Positions 18,723-29,800 of a DNA stretch of 64,000 bases are shown piece by piece. How positions within the stretch are numbered: position 1 is the stretch's first letter; each line of letters starts with the position of its first letter. The position numbers and the translations under genes are program-made. This DNA comes from Xiphydria camelus (Eukaryota; Arthropoda; Insecta; Hymenoptera; Xiphydriidae), in NCBI GenBank assembly GCA_963678675.1, contig OY783196.1, positions 14,440,138 to 14,504,137 on the forward strand, in the 5' to 3' direction. The notes under the pieces are model-generated. The model saw only the letters and a program-made list of their open reading frames with translations, searched no databases and had not been told where the DNA came from.

Positions 18723-21700
18723 ATGGCCCGTTCCAAGTGTAACGCCGGTTTATTCGAGTTTGTCGAGGAGGACAGTGTCGGAGTTGGCTTATTAGACTGG
18801 ATTGACGATGATAAATTCAGGAATAAAGATTCAGCTGATAATTTATCAATACTACATAATTTGATTGACAACCAAACGGTGATCGAAGTGAAATGGCCAG
18901 ATTCAAAAAGCAAGAAAAAAACACCTCAAGCAAGTTGGACCAAAGTTCCGGCTCTTTTGTTGCAGATCGGCCGTAAGTAACTTTATATTTACAATATTCT
19001 TAACAATATTGTTTATCTCATACTATTAGTAATTTCAATGTAATTTTCCCACAATGATAAACCGTTACTCTCATGAACATAAAATCAACTTATAAAGAAA
19101 TTACTGTAAATAAAAATTTTAGAATTTTTGCTTTGCTATACATGTATATTCATGTTTTTTTGCAATTTTTTAATATATTCTAAGCTGTAATATAATCATA
19201 AGACACATTGTCGGAGATTTTTTTTTTCAACTAGTAATGGTTTTACTATTGGTTGAAGGTTGCGGCTGGCATAAAAAATTGTTACATTCAATATCGAACT
19301 TTAATAATTTGTTAATGCAATCAAGTGATTAATTTGTGAGTATGCATAGATTAAAAGTATGCTTTTTGATAACCCACAAAATCATGTTCCGTTATATATT
19401 TTTTTGTTGAATTTAAGAAAGTCATGTTTTTTTTTATCTATGCATATTAAGGTGACCAAGTCAGTCAGATAGATTTTTTTATTTTAAGCCCAAATTTTTT
19501 GCTTACCGAAGAAAAAATTGATATATCCTTTCAGGATAAACTGAAAGAATTTTTCTATCACTGGACTGTCCAATTAGGTCAACCGCTTGCTTCGAAGCCA
19601 GAAAAATGGGTTTTTCATACTGGGCATAGTCCAGAGAAAACCAATCCTAGGATTGGCCTTCGCTAGGGCTCAATCACTTCGCAATCACATTTCCTATAAA
19701 TTAACTGTAGGGATTCTTTTTTATGGTTCTTAAACCCAAGTTGTAGAATAATTTATAAAAAGTGAATATAAAGTTGGATTCAGACATAGATTTTTAAAAG
19801 TTTTAACTAAAAAAATCCCTACAACTAATCTGTAGGAAATGTGATTGTGAAGAGATTGAGCCCTAGCGGAGGCCATGCATATAATTGGTTTTCTTTGGAA
19901 TAAGCGCAGAGTGAAAAACTAATTTTTCTGGTTTTGAAGCAACTGGTTTACCCAACTGATCAGCTCAGTGACAAAAAATTCTTTGGGTTTATCCTGAAAT
20001 GATAGAATTATTAACAAATTTTTCTTCGATAAAAAAAATAAGCCTTAAAATAAAAACATACTTTTCTGACTGACTCGGCCCTCTTAAAAGAATCTATCCC
20101 TTGAGTGTATTGACTATTTGTCAAAAATGAAGCTAGAAAAAAAATATTATATTCTATATATTCGTTAATGTTTGTATAGGCTGGGAAGATTTGTGTGTAG
20201 CGAGAGACAACATCGACACGTATGGGACACCAAATCCACATAAGTCTGATCGTCGACGACTTTCAAACAAAAATAGCCCAGATAGTGCGGAGGCTATGCA
20301 GGAAAAGAAAAAAAGTCCACGGGCAGTGGCAAAGGTATGAATCACATGCATTGTCGCGACCGTTATCAATAATTTTACGTACATTAATATTTTTATTTAT
20401 GGGAAATAGTTTAGTCAAAGATTGTCAAAGCAAATTATTTTTTAATTCATCTCTTTTAAAGATCTTTTTATTTATGCAAGAAAAAGATTACTTACGACTT
20501 AGTATCAATATAATAATTCATGAATTATGTAATATATGAAGAGATGAATTTGAAAGATATTTTGCATTATTATAATTTTTGTATGTATTATATTCTCGTC
20601 TCTATTCCCTTGTAAATAGTATCTTTTGAACATAGGTGTCAGCCAAATTAAAGAAAGACGTAATGAAAAAATCAGAAGAGCAACTACTTAAGCGTATGCA
20701 GAAAGTCGTTCAAGCCCCAGCACGGAAGACAAAAGTACAGAAACTTGACTCCACGACAAGTAGCGCTTCTTCATCAGAGGACAATAATTCGAGTAAGACG
20801 AATTATAAAGCTCAGATCAAGAAGCTACGAATTGAGAATAAAAGACTTCGAGATATAATTGCAGCTTCAGAACGTACGGTCTATATCCATTTCTAATATT
20901 GCTATCTATATATCAAAGGCTATAAAATAAATACAATTAACATTACATCTTTATTCAGCGTAATGAATTTAAATGATGGCCCGCGATTTAAAATGCAATT
21001 ATATATTTGGTAATACATTTTGTAGATATATCGAAACTTTCGAAAAATGCAGTCGAGCTTCAGAACTTTATCGATAGTGTGGCAAGCCGCACCAAAACTT
21101 CGCAGGACGTTAAACTGCGAACTAAGAGTAAATCAAATGGCAGAGAAGCATCTATTAAGCCACACGGACGTGCATCTGCCATGTCCAACCAAGACTCAGA
21201 AGTAACTCGACCGGCGAAATGCGTTGCAAATAAACGTTTAGCAGAGGAAATGGACTCTGACGATGATTCGGTCGACGCATCTGGACGTTTCTCTTTCGAA
21301 GATGACGCTTTGCCTGCCCCGATTAGCTCTTCTTCTATCAAAGAGAACGACCTGCCTAACTTGGGTGGCTTGTCTTCTGCCAAAGACGACAAATGGGAAA
21401 AGACGCATGATACGACAACTCTCCACCCTACGGATACAAAAACGGATTCGGACACAAAATCTGTCGCGCACGAAAGGGAAAAGGTTTCGAATGCAAAATC
21501 CGCCGTACATGAAAATAACGATTGGCTCAATATCAGTGACTACAATAATTTGACCGAAATCGGCATATCTCAGATAGAGTTAACGAGTATACATCCAGCT
21601 CAAGATATACAAACTCTGGAAACGATAGTCGCCGTGAAAGACACCTTGCCCAAAGAATCCGAGACGAAATTGGACTGCACAAAAAGTGTGAACGTCGAAA

Positions 21701-22283
21701 GAATTGATACAAATATCAATATGCAGTCGACAAAGGTTGATTCTGCTCCTCAACAATCTCACAATCCGAATGTCGTAGTCACAGCCCTTCCAGTCGACTG
21801 TATCATGATGGGAGGAGTTTCCGTGCCAGTCAAAAAATTGAAGGACGTCGACGAAAGTAAACCTTCAAAGTTGGTCGGTGACTTGATGACAATTTTGTAC
21901 ACGCGAGAGGAAATGGCAACTTCTTCATTGACTGGTCGCATCTCAAATATCCATAAGAATCGAGATATAAAGGAAATACGACAAAAGAAATTGCTCGATC
22001 CAGCCCGCCGCATTGCTATCGAAGGTATTGGATCATATATACAGTCTTTTAACCTTACGCTAAAATTATACAATACTAATAATACGAGCATGAGAAACGG
22101 CGATTTAAACAATTATAATGCAGGTTTTACATTTATATTTTGATTTTAGAGTACGTAATGAAGAGATTTCCTAACGTGTCGGTGAAGAAAGACATAGTAC
22201 CCGTGATGCAGTCAAAGCTCAAGTACGAAGCCAAAAAAGTTCTCGGTGTGGCCTTTAAGAAGCCAAAAATACCGAGTGGATAA
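18723..22283 (+). CDS. BEN-domain protein of the 15 kb transposon, five exons
   Basis: Exons: 18723-18972, 20180-20334, 20636-20873, 21026-22024 and 22150-22283. Every junction has GT/AG and all phases agree, giving 591 residues with no stop. The N-terminus (GLFEFVEEDSVGVGLLDWI ... EVKWPDSKSKKK) is a small domain that often precedes BEN modules in insect proteins. Exon 3 has a basic coiled coil (KLRIENKRLRDII). Exon 4 is acidic and low-complexity. The BEN domain spans about 490-585 (SKLVGDLMTILYTREEMATS ... LLDPARRIAIEEYVMKRFP). BEN domains bind DNA. In this context an accessory role binding the subterminal repeats, like TnpA of CACTA elements, is a reasonable inference. Intron 1 holds a MITE. 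Confidence 0.85.
19451..20083. mobile_element. 633 bp hairpin MITE with TTAA target duplication
   Basis: Flanked by TTAA at 19447-19450 and 20084-20087. The ends GGTGACCAAGTCAGTCAG and, reverse-complemented, GAGGGCCGAGTCAGTCAG pair, and complementarity continues through most of both arms around a centre near 19760. TTAA suggests mobilisation by a piggyBac-like transposase. It lies in intron 1 of the BEN gene. Confidence 0.82.
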
Positions 22284-22689
22284 TTAAGGAGGACTACAAT
22301 CGGAATTTCGTCGTGACCGAGGGATCGACATGCAATAATTTCAATAGTAATCAAATCGATACTATCCGATATTCAAAAGCCTGTCAGCTGTAATAAATAG
22401 TTGTATTTAGATATTATTCTATATAATGTGTGTTCAAGTCTTTGTTGGAACATATATTGTAAAAGAATTTACCACAGTTGTATTCTAAAGTAAATATATC
22501 TACTCAATAACAAATTTGGAAGGAAAACAATTGCGAAACTAGAGAAGGCAACAACGATTATAGCGTTAGTATAATGATTCGGTATTTATCTGATTCGATC
22601 ATACCACGGGTACACGTATTGACTGCTACCAGAATCACATCAACACCTTTGAGCAAAAGATATTCATATCATTACTTTCATTAATACAT

Positions 22690-23035
22690 TTATTAATACA
22701 TTCATTGAATGATATCTATACGCCAATTCTATTCCTATTCACGATATGGGATTAATTGCATCCAGCGAATGGGAATACAAATGGGATACAAATATCATTC
22801 AACAAATGGGAAATGAATGGTTATAATTGAATGGGAATTAATTCCATTTCACGAATGGTAATGTCAATGGTATGAAAATACCATTAAACGAATGGGAAAC
22901 TAAATGGGATGTCGAATGGTAGTATAAGTGGGAAAGATACCATTGGCAAAACCCCATTGATTTACCTTTGACAGATTGCCAGTGGTAACCAATGGGATTT
23001 TTAAATGGTAATTAAATGAGAGACTTTGCTAAGGG
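22690..23035. repeat. Right subterminal repeat zone (ATGGGA/CCATT words)
   Basis: The same word vocabulary as 8770-9330 (AATGGGA, CCATT, AATGGTA), ending in ACTTTGCTAAGGG, the counterpart of CCCTTGGCAAAGT at 8778. The original right terminus resumes after the MITE at 23683. Confidence 0.75.
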
Positions 23036-23042
23036 AAAGGCC

Positions 23043-23678
23043 TAAATTGTATAGTATTTTACGGGAGTATAAAAAAAGGAATCGAATTTCTGTTTAGAGG
23101 GTTTATTAAGCATGTAATGAAGTATGAAAAACAATTTTTTAATTAGCAATTAGATACAAAATGGCGGCTATACAGCCAATCAGCTGAATCGCCTTTTTTT
23201 ACGGGCTGACACGCTACGTCTAGACTATTGCACGGATCGATTTGAAATTTTAACAGTAACTTCACAAATACATTCTTTAGAGAAGTACGTAGCCGTTTTT
23301 TGATTGAATGTAAACTTTTTTTTTATAAGCAATTTACGTCTGATTTCTTGGCAAAAATTCGATTTTTTTCTTTCAAGAGTGCACCATTTCTATAAGAATT
23401 GGATTAAAGAAAAATCCCTACGTACTTCTATAGATAATAGTATGTAGATTAATAATCTTTTTGGTTTCTTGTTCCAGGTCTTATACTTTCCGAGTTATGT
23501 GTCCGCCCGTTTTTGTACTAAAAAAAAGGCGATTCAGTAGACTGGCTCTATAGCCGCCATTTTGTATCTAATTACTAATAACAAAGTTGTTTTTCATACT
23601 TCATTAAATGCTTAATAAACCCTCTAAACAGAAATGCGATTCCTTTTTTCATACTCCCGTAAAACACTATACAATTTT
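23043..23678. mobile_element. 636 bp hairpin MITE with GGCC flanks
   Basis: The arms at 23043-23200 and 23535-23678 are reverse complements (AAATTGTATAGT, ACGGGAGTAT, AGAGGGTTTATTAAGCAT and AAAATGGCGGCTATA phrases). GGCC flanks both ends (23039-23042 and 23679-23682), a possible 4 bp target duplication. The insertion separates the subterminal repeats from the last ~31 bp of the 15 kb element. Confidence 0.75.
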
Positions 23679-23713
23679 GGCCTTTTTTCCGGTCGCTAGA
23701 GTGGTGTTACCCC

Positions 23714-23986
23714 TTAAGAAAAATGTTTGATATGTTCCTTCAAAAACTTAAACTCGAAGGAAGCAACAAAATTCTAAGTTATTCCTTATATAAAAAGGTT
23801 TTTAAAAAGCAAAAGTTAGGTATCTTTCTTTAGTCCAAAGCAAGACCAGTGCTCCCTATGTGTCACGTATCTGCAAGGTGATGAAAAAACTAAAACTGAA
23901 TTAAAACAAAGATATAATACTCATATCTCTTAGAAAAGAAAGCTGTGCGAGAGAAAAAAATTTGTAAAGAGCAAGCTAAACAAAAT
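23714..23986 (+). pseudogene. Middle part of the decayed DUF7869-like gene
   Basis: Continues the frame broken at 8743 (LRKMFDMFLQKLKLEG ... SYSLYKKVFKKQKLGIF). A TAG after LGIFL and a further frameshift follow. Family members have a KKDQC-type motif here, present only in traces. The frame is cut again at about 23987 by the fold-back element. Confidence 0.55.
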
Positions 23987-24393
23987 AGTTAGTCCAATCA
24001 AATTAGACATTGAACGATGCATCAAATCAGGTATTCTTGCTTTTTTGATATGTTGTTTATGATGAAAAGGCAATGTTAAATCCAAATTTTCGACCTCGAC
24101 AGACAACCGGGTAATTGTCAAAAATGAAGAAAATCTCGAATTTTTTTTACATTTTTTTCAGTTTTTGTCGATTTTGACCCGGAAGGTCTGGTTTTTCATT
24201 AAAGATCATTCAATCATTTCTGAAGTAAATTAAATCTGCAACAATTTGAGACCTAAACGGTTATTGTAGATCCAATAGTTTCGGAGATACAGCTTTTCAA
24301 AATTTGGCCAATTTGTCAAGTTACACGATTTTTAGCAAAATTTCATCATTTTCAGAAGTATTTATGTTTGTGAAGCTTTATTTCTATTACTTG

Positions 24394-24735
24394 CTAATTC
24401 GTCGAGTTGGATTTTTCCATCGGCGAGTTTGAATGAGGGTGAAGTGGTGACAGTAAAGGCGAGAGGGATACAAACCCTTCTGGCGTCCAGTATTTCATTG
24501 AAAAATCGAGAAGACGAGCGTTTATTGAAACGTGTGAACGAGATTTCTGTGCGAGAGCAACACACTTCTTCCTATGTGCATCTAGGCAGTACCGTTTGTC
24601 TTTAAGAATTACAGTTTCCAACATTAGTCGCAAAGACTCGGAGATAACAGTATTTACATCGTGGAAGAATGCAGTTGTGTCCAAAAATTGTGCACGAATA
24701 TCTTCTCGTATTACATCAGCAGCTGCCTTAACCAC
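24394..24735 (-). pseudogene. Fragment of the fold-back element's gene
   Basis: The useful part is the first ~55 residues (MVKAAADVIREDIRAQF ... LRLMLETVILK), probably a later exon of the same gene as 25313-26007. It then runs into the inverted arm, whose other strand (24422-24605) encodes a copy of that gene's N-terminal segment. Confidence 0.4.
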
Positions 24736-25312
24736 ACGCAGTCTCTCTTGTTGAGAGGATCTGAATTTTGATCATTGTACCAGCCGATGTCAGAATTTTG
24801 TGTCCGGTATTTTTAAAACAATCAACGGTTTTTTTTCGAAGCAGTTTCGGCAAATGTAGTATCCTCTCCATACTTCTTAAACAGACGATTTTTTATTGTT
24901 CGATTATCGGAGTTTTCCCCTTCTATCTGGCTAACCAGTTGATCCAGAGAAAACTGACATTCTTCTGACAATGAGTTCTCTTGGAGATGTGTAATAGTAT
25001 CTTATGTCATTAGGCGGTAATCCGAGTTTTTTTCAGACTGTGTTTAATTAGGTCGGCGAGCCTCGTACCCTCACCATGCCTCGTGTTACGACCTAAATAC
25101 AGTCTTAAAAATCCGAGGATTTTAGCCGAATGACATATACTATTTTTTCTCACGAATGTCCATTTTTCAAAACAAAACAAACAGAAGTATAGATGGCTCA
25201 TTTAACGTTACGTTTATCAGTTTGGAAAAAGGACCCACTTTGGATTAAGCAATCTTTTGACAGCCTGCGGCCTTCTGGTGGGTGTCACGCGTGAAAAACG
25301 CCATCTTACGAT

Positions 25313-26007
25313 CTAAAAATAGGCTGGAAAAGGCCTCGAAATGGGCATGAGCGAGGAAAAAATTTGTTCCATGGCATCCTCAATCGTGGTGTGCTTACGA
25401 CCTCCCTTCTTCACACCTTCTTCTGTTGGAGGCAAGTAGAGTTTATTTTGGCAAAATCGGTGATATCTCGCGTCTACTGTTACCAAGTCAGTGTCATCAG
25501 AAATGCGATCTTTAATTTTTAAGACCCACTCGTCACTTCGTTTTTCTGCTGCTCTCAACATTTTTACACCGAGATCAACTTTTTCCATAATAATGAAAAT
25601 GAAATGTTGTTTCTTTTTGTTGGGATTTTTCTCTTCTCAGCGTCGATGAACTGTTCTGTAATTCTATCTCCACATAGAAAGCAGTGCTCTCTGAAATTAA
25701 ACTTTTCACCCACCGATCTTGTAAGACTTGTATCTTTTGATTTCACAACTATTTCTCCACGGCGAACTGCTGCTGCTATCAACTTGGGATTATTGTACCT
25801 TTTCTGGCAAGCAGTATGCACAGAAATCTCGTTCACACGCTCGTTTTCTCGATTCTTCAATGAAATATTGGACGCCAGAAGGGTTTGTATCCCTCTCGCC
25901 TTTACCGTCACCACTTCACCCTCATTCAAACTCCCGCGACAAATAAAACACAAACTTGCCGAAGTCCCGAGCTCCGACATTCTAAATAAATGAGTATAAC
26001 TGGCCAA
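25313..26007 (-). pseudogene. Two-module Cys/His zinc-binding transposon protein, frameshifted
   Basis: From 26007 the frame has CFICRGSL ... HTACQKRY (a first C-x2-C ... H-x3-C module) then EHCFLCGDRI. After a frameshift near 25575 it continues as MEKVDLGVKMLRAAEKR ... VDARYHRFCQNKLY, supplying the H and C of the second module. This paired layout recurs in insect transposon-derived hypothetical proteins. A possible donor or end is not resolved near 25313. The function is unknown to me. The exon at 2329-2588 has a single, similar module. Confidence 0.55.
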
Positions 26008-26534
26008 TAGAATAGGACATTATCTAGGCTTATTCTACCTATAAGTCCTGATTTGGCTCCCAATAAAACCATTATAAATGGCAAAAACGCCGATAGAAAA
26101 ATCCAAATCGACGAATTAGCAAGTAATAGAAATAAAACTTCACAAACATAAATACTTCTGAAAATGATAAAATTTTTCTAAAAATCGTCTAACTTGAAAA
26201 ATTGGCCAAATTTTGAAAATCTGTATCTCCGGCACTATGTGACCTACAATAACCGTTCAGATCTCAAATTATTGCAATCTTAATCTACTTCAAAAATGAT
26301 TTAATGATCTTTCATGAAAAACCAGTCCTTCCGGGTCGAAATCGACAAAAACTTAAAAAATGTAAAAAATTTCGAGATTTTCTTCATTTTTGACAATGAC
26401 CCGGTCGTCTGTCGAGGTCGAAAACTTGGATTTAACATTGCCTTCTCATCATAAACAACATATCAAAAAAGCAAGAATATCTGATTTGATGCAGCGTTCA
26501 CCCCCTTTTCATGTTTAATTTGACTGGACTAAGT

Positions 26535-27345
26535 AGTATTCTTTGTGGTGTTTTTTGATATGCAACAGGTAATTTATCTCCCTATATCAAAGGAGAGCTC
26601 AATTTATTACAAGAGTCGTTTTTCCAATTTTAATTTGACCTTTTACAACTTAGCTAGCAAAGAGTGTTACCGTTTCGTCTGAAATGAATCAGTCAGTAAG
26701 CGCGGTTCCTCGGAAATTGCGTCTTGCCTTTTTAAAGTTCTAGAAGAGTACAGCCAGAAACAGAACCTAACAACCGTTGATTTATTTGTAGATGGGTGCT
26801 ATGCACAAAATAAAAATTCTATTACAGCTACTATGTTATTATACTCACTTCATAAATTTTCCTCTATAGAAAAGATTTCTCTAAAGTATTTTGAAACCAT
26901 CCATGGCCAAAGCGAGGGTGATTCTGCACATAGCGCCATTTCATCAGCTTTGTCCAGAGAGAGTGCTGGAGATATTTTTATACCATCACAATAACAACCG
27001 GTTATAAATTTAGCACGCAGAAAACAACCTTATAAGGTAATTAGTATGAAGTATGATGACTTCAAAGACTTTAGTCCTTGTCTAAAGATCTTCGCGTGTT
27101 AAGTATGAGAGAAATCGAAAGCGGCAGCAAAATAAATTGGACTAATGTGACGGAAATCATGGTTAAAAAATCGTCTCCAATGAAAAAACCGGTTTAAAAA
27201 ACAGTCATCTTCAGTTAGAGTTTGATTCAATTTGCCTTAAGCGTATAAAAACCGATATAAACCGTTTGAAACTTTGCAATTTAAACAAAGAACCTAATAA
27301 AATTAGTCTTCAAAAATACAATGATCTCGTGGTGCTGTGTAGCAG
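26535..27345 (+). pseudogene. Catalytic-region remnant of the DUF7869-like gene
   Basis: Right after the fold-back element the frame reads YYFDMQQVIYLPISK, then RFSNFNLTFYNLASKECY, EIASCLFKVLEEYS, VDLFVDGCYAQNKNSITATM (counterpart of the family's SDNC-GQNKN motif) and ETIHGQSEGDSAHSAI, the presumed D/E-rich catalytic core. Stops occur after CYRFV and after IFIPSQ. A last recognisable piece is KISLQKYNDLVVLCSR near 27300, where the family's C-terminal K-DL-L motif lies. Beyond about 27345 the GC-rich LINE leader begins, so the gene is truncated. Confidence 0.6.
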
Positions 27346-28352
27346 ACTTGTTCCGACGCGCGCGGAGAGCAGTTTGCTGGGTGGAGTTTGGGATCGGGCG
27401 ATGGTGCCGGAAAACCTAGGCGGGTTGCAGTTTCCGTCTACTGTATATTTTGTGAAAAGAAGGCGATACAGAAACGCGCAAGTACGCGGTGGTTGAGCGA
27501 GCCAGTCTAACTAGGATCGCGAAGATACGCGTCTAGTAACGACGCACGTCGAGTTCAGAGAGGCGAGACGCGGTCAGTGACTGTTCGAGTGCGAGTCGAA
27601 AAACTGATTGTCGCGAAACGGTCGCAGCGGTTGCTGAGTTAGAACTGCCCTCGGAAGCGCTCGTCCATCCTCTCCAGAAGCGCGTCGCGATGGATAAAAA
27701 CTAGGAAAGAAAGGATCGCGAGAGTCAGGGACGCTGCGGTGCACGTGTGCAGTAACACGAGCACCCGCGGATCCGTGGCGTCTCTATCCTGCAGAACCGA
27801 TCACTCCCTCGCATCGGAGCCCCTACGACCGAGGGTTCGTTGGACGACGGAGCTGCGGGGGAGTAATTTTGGCGCCGCTGCACGTAGACCGTAGCACGTG
27901 CACTGTGGGTCCGACTGTCTGGTCCTGCAGGATTAACGGCGCTCCTGCCGCGCGACCGCGAGGCACTGGCCGCTTGGTTTGCGACACTGGCCGTTCTGTC
28001 GAACCGTGACAAGTGCGGCTCCAAGGGCTGAATTTACGGCCGGCGGTCAGTTGCCTTAGGATTGCAGGGGGTAGAGGGTGCCCGGACTCTTCTGCGAGGC
28101 TTCTGCAACCTAATGGAGTGCAGCTGGGCCGCCTGGTCGGTGGGAACGTAAGAAATAAAGTTTTAAGCGAATTATAGTCGGACGAAGTAACCTAGGAAAA
28201 TGTGGGACGGTTCGCGTGGTGCGAACAGGACTAAAACCAGAATTCAAAACATATTATAGAAACCTACCTCACCATGATTCTGATAAATAAAATAATTTGT
28301 TTTTATTTATATTCTATAATTACAATTGACGAGGACTGGCCAACCCTTAGTC

Positions 28353-29555
28353 ACCATGGCTATGGAGAGGGTCAAATTCTCGCAGATAAACTTGCAACAC
28401 ACTGCATAGCGACCTCGGCAATTCTTAGCCGAGGCGTAGCAGTGGGGCAAACAAATGTAACTCTGATCCAAGAGCCCTGGATTACGGGAGAGGGCAGGGT
28501 TACGGGGCTGCAACTGGGGGGTGCCAACCTAATATACGCACCCTCGAGGGAGGGCCCCAGGGCTTGTGTCTTTGTGAGTAAAAGATACAGCGCTCTGAAA
28601 CTCCAAAAATTTTGCACTAGAGATCGGCGGCGGTGAAAATCGGGCTCAGTGTGGGAGGGGGGGTAGCTGACGTGGTGGTTGGGTCGGCCTACCTCCCGCA
28701 TGATTCTGAGGACCCTCCCTCCACGAGGCAACTCAGAAGCCTGATTAACGACTGCAAAAAAGAGGGGCTCCAGCTGGTAGTAGGTTGTGATGCAAATTCA
28801 CACCACACTATCTGGGCAGCTCTGATACAAACAGGAGAGGTACAGAATTGATAGAATATCTCTCGACGACAGATCTCGAGATCCTCAACAGGGGCTCGAG
28901 ACCCACGTTTGTCACCTCTCGTAGACAGGAGATGGTCGATATAACCTTGGGCTCACGTAAGTTGGCCCAAGCGATCAAGAACTGGCAGGTGAGCGGAAAG
29001 GAAACGCTCTCGGATCATCGCCGGATTACTTTTAGCGTCGAGGGGGCCGCGGACTCGAGTCTAACGGAGGTCTACCGTAATCCTAGGGTCACGAACTGGG
29101 GCTCCTATAGGGGAGAGCTCGGTGAGAGGCTCCGGGACACTCAGGCTGGCTTCCCGAGGACAAAGGGGAAGATAGACGGCGCGGTAGAACGTCTGCAAGT
29201 TGCCGTAATCCAATCCTACGAGTCCGCGTGTCCAGCTAAGCGACGCAATAACAGCACCAGGGTACCCTGGTGGAATAAAGAGTTAAACAAACTCCGCACG
29301 GGCACCCGTAGGCTACTTAATAGGGCGATGAAAACCGACCTGGATCAGAACTGGGAAAGTTATAGGTCTTCTCAGAGGACCTATAAAAGGCTGGCCAGAT
29401 CATCAAAAAGAGAGGCCTGGAGAGGATTCTGCGGGGAACTCGAGGCTCTGCCTCTAGTTGCCAGACTGCGCAGGATCTTCGTATCAGGACCCTCTATAAA
29501 GCTTGATAGACTTACACTCCCAGACGGTAGGAGTGTGAATACCCATGAAGAAATG
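28353..29555 (+). pseudogene. LINE endonuclease domain, frameshifted
   Basis: It begins MERVKFSQINLQH, and after a frame change TLIQEPWITG (metal-binding E), GSAYLPHDSEDPPS, VVGCDANSHHTIW (catalytic D and N), NRGSRPTFVTSR, VDITLGSR and TLSDHRRITF (SDH). These are the APE-type endonuclease motifs in order, followed by the RNPRVTNWGSYRGEL linker. Frameshifts near 28410, 28630 and 28850 break the frame. The latter half (28848-29555) is open up to THEEM, where a MITE is inserted. Confidence 0.75.
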
Positions 29556-29557
29556 TA

Positions 29558-29798
29558 GAGTGGCGGGGCTAATTGATCTAAGTGCCATAATTCCATGATT
29601 TCGGATTTTTTCTACAAAATAATATATGCGCCAAGGCCAATGCAGAGCTATATGATTTAAGTGCTAATGCGCTTTCCTTTTCGTTCTATAAGCCGTCAAA
29701 AGATGGTGAAATGTCAGTTTGGTTTCACTGATGGGCAATTTTTCTTATTTTCCCGGGAAAAATGTTTTTGGCACTTAGATCGATTAACCCCGCCACTC
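29558..29798. mobile_element. 241 bp MITE with TA target duplication
   Basis: Termini are GAGTGGCGGGGCTAATTGAT and the reverse complement GAGTGGCGGGGTTAATCGAT, continuing through CTAAGTGCCA, flanked by TA at 29556-29557 and 29799-29800. It interrupts the LINE between THEEM and RLMHLLEVHFPG. Size and TA suggest a Tc1/mariner-mobilised MITE. Confidence 0.8.
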
Positions 29799-29800
29799 TA

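Larger units (their letters stand above)
8747..23713. mobile_element. 14,967 bp transposon with tnp2-like transposase and BEN-domain gene
   Basis: Terminal inverted repeats begin GGGGTAACACCACTCTAGCG at both ends (8747 onward; reverse complement ending at 23713), followed by G/A then CCGGA, and are flanked by TTAA. Inside each end lies a zone rich in ATGGGA/CCATT words (8770-9330 and 22690-23035). The element carries two genes transcribed away from a shared central region: a spliced transposase on the minus strand (9471-12406) and a spliced BEN-domain gene on the plus strand (18723-22283). Secondary insertions are a MITE (12635-13131), a CR1 LINE (about 13150-18486), a MITE in BEN intron 1 (19451-20083) and a MITE near the right end (23043-23678). 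Without them it would be about 7.9 kb. The transposase looks CACTA/tnp2-related, but the ends are not CACT-type. Confidence 0.88.
23987..26534. mobile_element. Fold-back DNA element with ~600 bp inverted arms
   Basis: The arms at about 23987-24600 and 25830-26534 are reverse complements. The outer tips contain TTAGTCCAATCAAATTA and its near-complement, followed by GCATCAAATCAG and CTGATTTGATGC. The arms include part of a coding exon: the GSLNEGEVVTVKARG peptide is encoded on the plus strand near 24430 and on the minus strand near 25930. The two ends thus carry the same 5' gene segment in opposite orientations. The exact target duplication is unclear. Confidence 0.75.
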
